DNA of 50,359 bases from Chrysochromulina tobinii. Its lineage: Eukaryota; Haptophyta; Prymnesiales; Chrysochromulinaceae. The stretch lies in the NCBI GenBank assembly GCA_001275005.1, contig JWZX01003212.1, forward strand, positions 1 to 50,359, read 5' to 3'. Positions within the stretch are counted from its first letter, which is position 1, and the number at the start of each line of letters is the position of its first letter. Shown here piece by piece: positions 40,001-48,400 of the stretch. The notes beneath the pieces are model-generated. The model made no database searches. It saw only the letters and a program-made list of their open reading frames with translations, and had not been told where the DNA came from. Both the position numbers and the translations under genes were made by a program.

Positions 40001-40288
40001 TGCTGCCCAATCTTCGGCGGTCGTGAGTGCAAACATCCCGCGCACGATCGCCGGTTGCCGCGCAGCGAGCGCCGCCAGCGAGCTGAGCAGCCAGCAATCG
40101 CCGAGCGTGCTGCCTTGCTGTACGACCGTGCCCACTGGAGTGCCAGCCGGCAGAGGCACCAGCTCGTTTGGCCACAATTCGGTAAAGCGGCGCCACTGTG
40201 CGGGCTCACTGCTATATGCAGTGTCGGACGAACCGGCTACCGAGGTCATGGACGCCGGATAGTCGAGGTCAGTGAATAGGTCCGCCAT
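37063..40288 (-). CDS. Calpain-like cysteine protease with C2-like (domain III) repeats
   Basis: ATG at 40288. Exon 1 is 40288-38030 and exon 2 is 37873-37063, about 1022 aa after removing one base. The calpain catalytic core spans residues ~15-300, with QQGSTLGDCWLLSSLAALA (Cys65) and NHAYAILEV (His223). The usual R-N-P-W-G Asn segment reads IRDTAA (Asp243), so the third catalytic residue seems replaced. Domain-III/C2-like modules follow, with WLSCKGKALIFASL, VLVPSTLEPGQPGRFRLTVL and VLVPSTFGAGQTGPFSIELA signatures; GTNPQYAI recurs. Near 38195 the frame must move by one base (ELELFGI to VARVGLNPRGLSP). Calpains are calcium-regulated cytosolic proteases; this one lacks an EF-hand domain and may be regulatory rather than catalytic. 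A family-B intron separates the exons. Confidence 0.8.
37874..38029 (-). mobile_element. Introner-like intron, family B copy 2
   Basis: A 156-nt intron, donor GTACATGAGC and acceptor CGTCCCCACAG on the minus strand. The exon side repeats the start of the intron imperfectly over ~28 nt, with an exact 14-nt core AGCCTCGCGAGTGG in both. The body is two ~60-nt units, each with GCATGCACGTGCTCACCACG, the block also found at 11537-11560 in another gene on the other strand. It contains in-frame stops, and removal fuses SIGY with VSESLASGLIAL in phase 2. Confidence 0.85.
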
Positions 40289-40649
40289 GATGGCGTTGTG
40301 GCGGGCGTCAATTCCGTCGACGTTCGGCGACTGTTCGGTTTCAGGGTTTCGCGCTCGTGGGGCCGTGCGTGCGCTGGAGGCGAGCGGGGGCGCCGTCGGT
40401 CGTTTGGGGTTATAAATTCAGGTAATGTCTGAACCGCGCAACCACCGGCACCGGCGAGTGCGCCCTGGCGCACGCCTCTTGCTCTTGGACCAAATGTTCC
40501 ACGTGACCCAGTGTTCAGACCGTGTTGTGGTTGTGTCCGGCCCAGCACAAGCCGGCGCCCAGCAAGCAGCTAGAGCCCGCGCGCCGGCATTTCACGGCCA
40601 GTGGCGGCGAGGAGACACGTCTGGCGCGCTGTGACGGGCAGAGCAGTGC
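40289..40649. other. Intergenic region upstream of the calpain-like gene
   Basis: 361 bases between two minus-strand genes. A tataaatt at 40411-40418 reads aatttata on the coding strand, about 125 bases upstream of the calpain ATG, and could be a TATA box. Otherwise nothing is seen. Confidence 0.4.
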
Positions 40650-42658
40650 TCACGAGTAACAGTCCCAAGTGGAAAGGTCGATGCCTTCGGCCTTGCACCA
40701 CTTGTCCATCCAGTACCACGCCTCGGGGGTGGGGATGGTGCGTGGATGCGGCCCCTCGGCTTGACGGATGATGTTCTCGTCGCGCATGTGCCACACCTCC
40801 ATCAGGCACAAGTGCTCGGCTTTGGTAGCGCCCGCCGCCTGGCGCGTGAGGCTCCAGAAGCTCGAGACACGTGCCCGCGCGCGAGAGAGGTACTTGGATT
40901 GCGAGCGGCGCGAGTCCTCGAGGCAGTTGCAGAGCTGCTCGCCTTCGTAAAAGAGGCGTGAGAGCGAGAGGATCTCGGCGATGCGTACCGTCGCCTTGCG
41001 CGAGCCCGGCTCACCCTCGCCTCCCAATTCGTACGTGCCGTCGTACGGCACTTTGACAGCCGTGCCTGCCGGGATGGTCGCCTCCAACTCAAAGAGCCCC
41101 TTGAGGCCACGGGGATTGGGCTGAAAGGCCTCATCATACTCGGCCGGCAGACCGCCCGCGCCGTCGGCGGCCGCGGGCGGCATGTTCGACGCGACGTAAG
41201 CTTCGAAGGCGGCTCCCACCGTTTTCGGGGTGCGCCCTACGCACGTGTAGCTCGGGTTGAGCTGGCGCATCTCGGCAAAAAAGTCGAGGTAAGAACGCAC
41301 CTGATGAGGGACGCAATCAGAGACGACCATCAGACGCAATCAGAGACGGCACTCAGACGCACTCAGACGCCCTCAGGCGCCTCTCGGCGAACAGGTGTGC
41401 AAGTGAGGAGCAAGTAGGAGCGCACGGTGTACGGATCCGTGAGCGCTTCCTGGTGGCGAACGGTCCAATCGAGCATGACAAGAGCAAACTCTTCGATGTC
41501 CGCCCGCCCGAGAGTGCTGCCGAGCCGACTCTCGCACGCGGCATCGGCCACCCAATCCGCGCCGCCTAAGCTGGCCACCTGCGCCCGCCGCAGCGCGTGC
41601 AGCGGGCTGCCGCTGCTGCCGCCGCTGCTGCCGCCGCTGCTGCCGCCGCTGCTGCCGCCGCTGCTGCCGCCGCTGCCGCTGCTGCGCTCGTCCGCCTCCT
41701 CCTCTGTTGCTTCATATTCGTCGTCCACGAGGCCCATGACGCCACTCCCAGCCTGCAATGCTGCTGGAGCGGAGACCCGAGCAGGTGCGCCCTCTCCGAT
41801 GCGGCCGGCGGGGAGCTGCACGAAGTGCTTCGCAATCGTCTTGGTGATGCTCGGCGCGACCGCGGCTCGCATGCCGTCGAGCACTGAAGCGCCTCGCCCG
41901 ACCTCCGCGTGTACGTGCAGGAAGGCCTTCGAGATCCGGTGCGCTCCTTCGGACACCGGGCTACCGTCTCGGTAGGTCAGCGCGCCATGCAAGGCGGGCG
42001 GCACGTCCCACTTCTCAAGCAAGTGCACGGTGAGGCTGCGCAGCATCTCCTCGCATGAGGTCGCCTCTGCTGGATGCTGCCATCCGTCCAGTGGACGCAC
42101 CCACTTGTCCGCGGAGGTCCAAGCCGCCAGCCGTGCGAGCGGCAGGCAGATGGCCATGTCAGGCGTGCAGAGCAACGGCACGCGCTCGGTGCAAGCGTCA
42201 ACCAGTGCATTGAGAGATGGCTGATTGCGCTCGTACTCGGCCTCAAGCTCGGCCTGCGAGTAGGCCTGCGCTGGCGGGGGTGAGCTTGGCCCCATCCAGC
42301 CGACGGGCGACGAAAAGGGCTGAAGGCCTTTGTCGCCAGACAGGGTGAGCGCGCATGAGAGGATGTACCAACGCTCTGTCGCCTCCCGAAAGCCTGCCAT
42401 GTTGTACTCCAGAGCGGCTGCGGCGGCCGCGGCGGCCGCGGCGGCCGTGGCGGCCGCATCGTCGGCGGCCGCATCCATGCGGTGATGAGGGATGCATCGT
42501 GCAACCGAATGCCTCGGCGTCGGTGGATGCGCGCGCGGCGCGGCGGCGGCGAGCATGAGTGCGAGCATGGCGCCGCCAAGGGGGGTACCCCGCCTTTTGC
42601 TTTTCACAGAATACACGTTCAACAAATGGGTCTCAGCCGAGAGGACGGCGAGATCCAT
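40650..42658 (-). CDS. PcfJ-like domain protein
   Basis: Exon 1 is 42658-41426 and exon 2 is 41300-40650; both junctions are phase 0 and the protein is about 627 aa. The N-terminus (MLALMLAAAAPRAHPPT from an inner Met) could be a targeting leader; the exact start is uncertain. A poly-Ala run, a helical middle and a GGSSGGSS repeat follow. The spliced C-terminus reads EALTDPYT-VRSYLDFFAEMRQL, then LFYEGEQLCNCLEDSRRSQS, ARARVSSFWSLTR, EHLCLMEVWHM and IIRQAEGPHPRTIPTPEAW. This order (NC(L/V) with a Tyr/Arg-rich turn, F-S-L, L-x-x-(M/L)-E-(V/L), R-Q-x-x-G-P) matches the PcfJ-like family known from bacterial plasmids and phages and from algal genomes. Its biochemical role is not established. Confidence 0.6.
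41301..41425 (-). mobile_element. Introner-like intron, family A copy 2
   Basis: A 125-nt GT-AG intron. It starts GTGCGCTCCTACTTG and the following exon starts GTGCGTTCTTACCTC, an imperfect ~12-nt duplication. The body has gcgtctgagtgcgtctgag and gatggtcgtctctgattgcg units and ends TCTGATTGCGTCCCTCATCAG minus the first base of that block. The end is almost identical to the intron at 47767-47894. The intron carries a stop in the exon-1 frame; removing it joins DPYT to VRSYLDFF. Confidence 0.85.
41604..41684 (-). repeat. Trinucleotide repeat encoding GGS linker
   Basis: gccgctgct-type units on the + strand encode repeated Gly-Gly-Ser-Ser in the PcfJ-like protein. It is frame-neutral and probably a flexible linker. 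Confidence 0.85.
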
Positions 42659-43008
42659 CCTCCTCGGCCTCGGGAGCTGCAGTGGGAGAAATCATGCGGC
42701 GGGCGGCCTTTTCGCTTTTGACGTTCGGACCTGCTCCTGCATTCAATTCCTACACTGTGTGAAAGAGATCGCTTTCAACTAGCGCGAATGGTTTTCTACA
42801 CGTTCCCATGCACGGTCCTCATCGACAAGGTCGGGGCGGCGTCGGCTTGAGCCGTCATTCATAGAGGCTCCTCGCAGTGCCCCGGGTGCCCGTCCCTAGG
42901 TGAAGGACCGCGGAGGGCGGCCGGCCGGCCGCGAAAGTCGGTGGTTCTATCTCGACACGCTGACCGTATACGTGCTGCTGCTGCTGCTTCTGTTGCTGCT
43001 CACGCAGC
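42659..43008. other. Intergenic region
   Basis: 350 bases between two minus-strand genes. A short ctg-repeat (42973-43000) lies just beyond the stop codon of the small coiled-coil gene. No other feature is seen. Confidence 0.4.
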
Positions 43009-43520
43009 TCACTCGGCGACTGTTGACATCGTGGCTGTCGATTTCATGCTCTTGGCCATCGATTTGGCTGTGGCCGCCGACTTAACGCTCATCGTGTACT
43101 CCGAGCCGCCCATCGCATCCAGCTGCGTCGACACCTCGTTCAGTGCCTCCTCGAGCTCCTTCTTGAGCTCCTTTAGCACTTGCTGCGCGCGCGCGCGCGA
43201 GGCCGATAGGATATGCTCAGCTCGGGACGCTTGCTCCGCAGCCGCACCATGCGTGCAACATGGGTGTGCGGCAGTGGTGCACGCGAACGCACCTTACGCG
43301 GCGGTCGTAGCATGGAGACGGGCGTCGGTTGTAGGTCGCATAGGTCGGCCACCTTATTCTTAAGCTTCTCGAGCCTCGCGTGCTCCTGCGAGTTGAGCGG
43401 GAAGACAGGGCGCGGCGCAAATGGCGCATCCTCGGCATGCTGCTGGCTCCACGAGAGCTTAGACTTGCCCTCGCGGCGGATGGTCTCGTTGTACACTTGC
43501 GTCTCGAAGGTAGTCGTCAT
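43009..43520 (-). CDS. Small basic coiled-coil protein
   Basis: ATG at 43520. The first frame codes MTTTFETQVYNETIRREGKS, FAPRPVFPLNSQEHARLEKL, then becomes implausible. A downstream frame codes EQASRAEHILSASRARAQQV, LKELKKELEEALNEVSTQLD, AMGGSEYTMSVKSAATAKSM and stops at 43009. A 59-nt GT-AG intron (43234-43292; donor aag|gtgcgttcg, acceptor gcggag|caag) joins them in phase 0, giving about 150 aa. The predicted helix has strong heptads, and the Ser/Lys/Met-rich tail is unusual. A cytoskeletal or flagellar role is a guess. The intron does not resemble families A or B. The gene is divergent from the kinase gene, 240 bases away. Confidence 0.6.
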
Positions 43521-43760
43521 GACGGCCTCGGAGCTGGCGAGCGACGACGCGAGCTTGGACCTAGGTCAGCGCGTCCGGCTGCTGGGAACGGCCAACCAAG
43601 CGCGCCGGTACGGCGCCTTCATACGAGGGGCAAACGATTATACGCACAGAGAGCCCGCGTCATGCCTGATGTTGCCTACATGTATATGCGCGCACGGCGA
43701 ATGTGATTTCGACCCTTTTCTTCGTCGTCGATCATCGTTCACACGACCGTCCAACCACCC
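43521..43760. promoter_or_regulatory. Divergent promoter region
   Basis: 240 bases between the start codons of the coiled-coil gene (-) and the AGC kinase gene (+). No TATA or repeated motif is evident; called by position. Confidence 0.35.
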
Positions 43761-44951
43761 ATGCTTCCCCCCTTCCGCCGGCTCGCTACCGCCCTCGGCC
43801 GCGCCCTGCCCTCCAAGGCCCTCAGCCGCGCACTGCCCTCAAAGAAAGCAGGGAGCTCCGAAACTCCGACGGTAGCCGTCACGCCGCCGCTGCCCGAGCC
43901 TGAGGTCGAGATCCCCAGGGACATAGCAGGCGTGAGCCTCGATGATTTTGACCTGCTCAAAGTGCTCGGCAAGGGCGGCTTTGGCAAGGTGATGCTCGTG
44001 CGCAAGAAGAATACGAGCGATTTTTACGCGATGAAGGTGCTCAAAAAGGAGGCTGTCATCAGACGCAACCAGGTGGCGCACACCAAGACCGAGACACACA
44101 TCCTAAAGCAGATCCGGCATCCTTTCCTGACTCACATGGCGTACGCCTTCCAGAGCGAAGGCAAGCTGTACATGGTCCTCAACTACCTGCCGGGCGGCGA
44201 ACTGTTCTATCAGCTCAAGCGCGAGGGGCGCTTCTCCATCGAACGCGTCCGGCTCTACACGGCTGAAATCGGCATGGGATTGGGGCACCTACATTCGCTC
44301 GACATGATCTACCGCGACCTCAAGCCAGAGAATATCCTGCTGGACGAGGTCGGCCACGTGTGCCTGACCGACTTTGGTCTGTCCAAGGAGATGATCAGCA
44401 CGCCTAACGCGGCGCACACCTTCTGCGGCACGCCCGAGTACATCGCGCCCGAGATCTTGCAGGGCGTGGGCCATGGCAAGGCCGTTGACTGGTGGTCGCT
44501 CGGCACCCTCGTGTTCGAAATGCTCACGGGGCTTCCGCCCTTTTACAGCCGCAACATTAACCAGATGTACGAAATGATCCTAAGAGCCGAGCTGCGCTGC
44601 CCCACCTACCTGCCACCCGACATCAAGGACTTGATTGAGAAGCTGCTCGTCCGCGACCCGCTGCGCCGGCTCGGCTCGGGCCAGGGAGACCTCGCAGAGC
44701 TTGAGAGGCACCCGTTCTTCCAGCTGCTCGATTTCAGCAAGGTCTTCAACCGCGAGTACACGCCCATCTACAAGCCCAGCCTTGGATGCGTCACCGACGT
44801 CGCCAACTTCGACCCCACCTTCACCAGAGAGCACGCCGTCGACTCACTCGTCGAGCCGAGCCATCAAGCAGGCCAACCAAACCATTTTGAGGGGTTCTCG
44901 TACCGGGCGAGCTATGGGGCGAGCGTGCGCAATCTCTTAGAACCGTCTTAG
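43761..44951 (+). CDS. AGC-family Ser/Thr protein kinase (Akt/S6K/SGK-like)
   Basis: ATG at 43761, 396 aa, no intron. After a ~60-residue basic, Ala/Pro-rich leader the kinase domain has all key motifs: GKGGFGKV (P-loop, ~71-78), YAMKVLKK (Lys92), MIYRDLKPENILL (Asp186; Tyr replaces the His of HRD, as in AGC kinases), LTDFGLSKE (Asp204) and HTFCGTPEYIAPE with activation-loop Thr220. The AGC C-tail follows, with FNREYTPIYKP, VANFDPTFTREHAVDS and a hydrophobic motif FEGFSYR whose Ser380 would be the TORC2/TORC1-type site. Activation by PDK1-like phosphorylation of Thr220 is expected from the family. No PH domain is present, which favours S6K/SGK or a protist AGC branch over Akt. Confidence 0.9.
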   Translation: MLPPFRRLATALGRALPSKALSRALPSKKAGSSETPTVAVTPPLPEPEVEIPRDIAGVSLDDFDLLKVLGKGGFGKVMLVRKKNTSDFYAMKVLKKEAVIRRNQVAHTKTETHILKQIRHPFLTHMAYAFQSEGKLYMVLNYLPGGELFYQLKREGRFSIERVRLYTAEIGMGLGHLHSLDMIYRDLKPENILLDEVGHVCLTDFGLSKEMISTPNAAHTFCGTPEYIAPEILQGVGHGKAVDWWSLGTLVFEMLTGLPPFYSRNINQMYEMILRAELRCPTYLPPDIKDLIEKLLVRDPLRRLGSGQGDLAELERHPFFQLLDFSKVFNREYTPIYKPSLGCVTDVANFDPTFTREHAVDSLVEPSHQAGQPNHFEGFSYRASYGASVRNLLEPS

Positions 44952-45496
44952 AAACGTGTGCGGTGAGTTCGGTTCTTGTAAATTTATGTCGTGTCAGAAC
45001 TGCGGCACATCAGAACTCGCCCGCACATCACACGATATGTCTTGGGCGATTACATTCGGCATGGGATGCCGCCAACGCGGCTCCGCACGCACCCGCGCGG
45101 GGATCTGTGAATGTGACCACACTGGACCCCTCAAGACCCGCCGCGACGTATACGTGCCTTCATGCCACGCTGCACTGAGGTCTGCTGCCGAGGGCGATAC
45201 GCATGTACTCACGTCACACCTCCTCGCGCTCGTCTCGAGCTCTCGGCGCGCACGCGCACGCTCCCCTGTGCCCCTGGCTGGCTGGGTGGCTCTCTGGCCG
45301 CCATCCTGCTCCCCACACGTCACAACCCCTTCTCTGACTCGCTGTTGTCTCTCGCAAGGTTCGCTGGCCCCGGTCCCCTCGCCACGAAAAGCCCCGAGCG
45401 CACGGCCCATGCTGAAGAGCGTGGCGGCAGCGCGCCGCCGCGCTCCGATGGCGCACAGACGCCCCTCAGTGAGCGCGGCTGCAAGCGCCCCGGGTC
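44952..45496. other. Non-coding region between convergent genes
   Basis: 545 bases of 3' flank of the kinase gene and of the large EF-hand gene. Short frames here are shadows. A tgtaaatttatg patch at about 44977 could be a polyadenylation area for the kinase transcript. Confidence 0.4.
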
Positions 45497-48400
45497 CTAC
45501 CGCTGATACGGCGGCACCAGCGCGTACGGGTCAGCGGCGGCCGCCGCCACAGCGCCGCCAGTCGCATGCGCTGGCGTGGTCGGCTTGCGGGCGAGTCGGC
45601 GCGCCTCGTCGCGCCCGAGGGTCCGACCCTCTGCCTCCGTCGGGCCGCCGCGGGTGGGCGAGCCTGCAGTCGGAGGACGAGGTCCGCTCAGCTGTGTCGG
45701 CTGGTAGCCTGGAGGGTACGCCGAGAAGCCGCTGCCGCCCAGCGCCGAGGAGGAGCCGCTCATAGGGGGCGGATAGCTCGAGGTGGCGGGACGGCCGTAT
45801 GGGTACGCCGCGGGCACCGGCTGCAGCTGCTGCGAGGGCGTGTACGAGCTCGGTGCCTCGAAGGCCGCGCCCGTGCCCGCCGCGCCTCCGCTGGCCGAGG
45901 ACCAGCTGGCGCCGGCGGGGCCGCCCGCGCCGGCGGAGGAGATGGCATGTGATATGCGTTGGAACTGGCTGAAGTCGAGCTGGGTCCGTGGCTGATCCTG
46001 CAGCGACGCGAAGATGGCAAGGGCGACGCCGCCAGTAGTGTCCACGCCCGCGCGCATGAGAGCGGGGCGCACATCTGCAACGGGGATGGTGCCCACACCA
46101 CGTGTGTCGAATGCCCGGAACGCTGCTCGAAGCGAAGCGACCTGGGCCGAGGGTGCGACGCCCTGCAGCGCGCGCAGCTTACGCAGCAGCCGCGCGAATT
46201 CTGCAAGGTCGAGCCGGCCGTCCGTGTCGCGATCGAACTCATGCAGCACCGAGATGGCCTGCGCCGAGTCGGCCTGCAGATGAAGGTCCTTGAGGGCCTG
46301 TCGAAGCTCGCGGGACGTGAGGAAACCATTCCTTTTTTGGTCGTGCCGATCGAAGATCACCTTGGCTTCCATGAGCTCGGCCACGGCCACGCTGTCACCA
46401 CCAGACCGGCCGCCGCCGCCGCCGCCGATGCCGCCGCCGCTGCCGCCGCCGCCGCTACCAGCGCCGCCACCCGGCAGGGCTTTGGTCGCTTCGCTCTCCA
46501 GAGTGGCGACGAGGGCGCGGAACTCACCCAGCCGCAGAGCGCCGTCGCCGTCGGCGTCCGCATCGGCAAAGTGCGCAAGGGTCTTGGGGGTCACCTCCAT
46601 GCCGAGGGAGCGCAGCGCCGCGGCCACCTCTTTCATCGACAGGTAGCCCGAGCCATCGCGGTCAAACTTGTCGAAGGCCTTATCGAGGGTTGCCATGCCT
46701 AGACTGCCCGACGCGGGCGCGCCCGACCTACCGCCGCCTTTTGTGCCGCCCTTGGCGCCCAAGGAAGGAGCAGCGGGCTGCAAGTTGAGGTAGACCGAGG
46801 AGGCGGGCGTGGCCTGGGACGAACGGTACGGGTCGTTGGGATTCGGGGCCGCCGCTGGGGCGGGGTACGAAGTAGACGAAGGCGCGGGGCGCGTGGCGCC
46901 GCCGTCGTAGCCCTTGATGTAACTGCCGTTGCCAGCCTCGTACTTGACGCCGGCACCGCTCGAGGCGCCTGGGCCGCCGGACAGAGACAGGTCGCGCGGC
47001 TCGAAACGCGAGGGCCGGAGCCCCGCCGCCGCCGGCCGTGGCGCCGCTCAAGTACTCGTACGCATCTCTCGTGTCCGGGCGCGAGGCCGGCGGCGAGTAC
47101 TGTGGCGGTGGCGAGTACCGGGCGCCGCCAGCGCCGCCGATGGCGCTCGCAAAGACCGCGGGCGGCGCGCGGCGCGGCGCCGAGACGAGCGGATGCTCGC
47201 GCGCCTCCCGCTCTCCCAATTGCTCGTCGACTTCGAACCGAAGCACCATGCGCATCTTGAGAGGCAGCGGCGTGGGCGGCGGGCCGCCGGGCGCGCGCGC
47301 GTTGACGAACTCGTACATGCACGGCCCGGGGAAGGACCAAGCGAGCCCACCCTTGACGGCGACCGCCTTCGCATGCGGCGCCGCCTCCACGTTGAAGTAC
47401 GCCCCCGAGTCGAAGATGGTGGCGTGCTCGACGCGCGTCTGCCCATGTGCATCGCGCGCGCTCATCACGATGCAGTGTCGGCTGTGTGAGTCGGCGTTCG
47501 CGGGCAGCGTGATCTCCGTAATCTCGAGCCGGCCGTGAGCGTCCACCCAAAACGAGTAAGGTCGCTCCGGCTCGAGTCTCTCGAGGGCCACGCGCTTGGC
47601 AAAGAGCACCGCGCCGTTCACGCCGCCCCCCGCGCCCGCGCCATCGGCGGCGCCGCCGGCGCCGCCGTACAAAGCGATGGCGCCCTTGCGCTGGGCCGTG
47701 GGCGAGCCACGGCCATCGAGCGCGAGCGAGCGGCGCGCCGGCGGGTTGTCAAATTGGCCGAGGTACCTAATGAGGGAGGCAATCAGAGACCATCAGAGGC
47801 CATCAGAGGCCATCAGAGGCCCTCAGAGGCCCTCAGAGGCCCTCAGAGACCATCAGAGGCCATCAGAGGCCCTCAGAGGCAGTCGAAGAGTTACCGGTAG
47901 AGCTTCTCGAACTCGGCGAGCGACAGCTTGCCGTCATTGTTGGAGTTGGCCGTGTGGAAGCCCTTCACGTCAAACTCGCTTGCGACGACGCCCAGCTTGC
48001 GCAGCCCCGGAAGCAACTCGGCCTGCGTGAGCGCGCCGTCGCCGTTGGCATCGATGGATGTGAACGCCTTGCGCACGGCGATGAACGGCTTGACGGCTGC
48101 GCTCGCACGCACCGTCAGGGTGATGGTGCCCATAGGACCGCCGTCCGCGCTCGAGAGGAGCGGAAACTCCTCCTTGCGGAGGTCGTGCCCACGCGCGAGG
48201 TCGATCTCAGCGTATGCGAGCTCGGCCGGGGGCGCGAGGGAGCCGCCTCCCCGCCCGGCATGCAACATCACGCGCAGCGGCAACGACGGTTCCAGGGCGA
48301 CGACGCTGCGGTCGGCCGCCTCCTGCGCGCGCCGGTGAAGGTCGATGACCATGCGATTGAACTGGCCGATGTCGATCTTGCCGTCCGCCGCGTCGCTGTA

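Noticed and set aside
41604-41684. Poly-Ala/poly-Leu frames over a gccgctgct repeat
   Set aside because: They are alternative readings of the GGS linker repeat of the PcfJ-like gene.
13000-42763. tacactgtgtgaa shared at 13001 and about 42751
   Set aside because: A 13-mer repeated once in 50 kb on both strands is expected by chance, and the contexts (3' flank, 5' flank) differ.
44956-45765. 269-codon + frame after the kinase
   Set aside because: It has no domain; its second half is antisense to the EF-hand tail and its first half is 3' flank.
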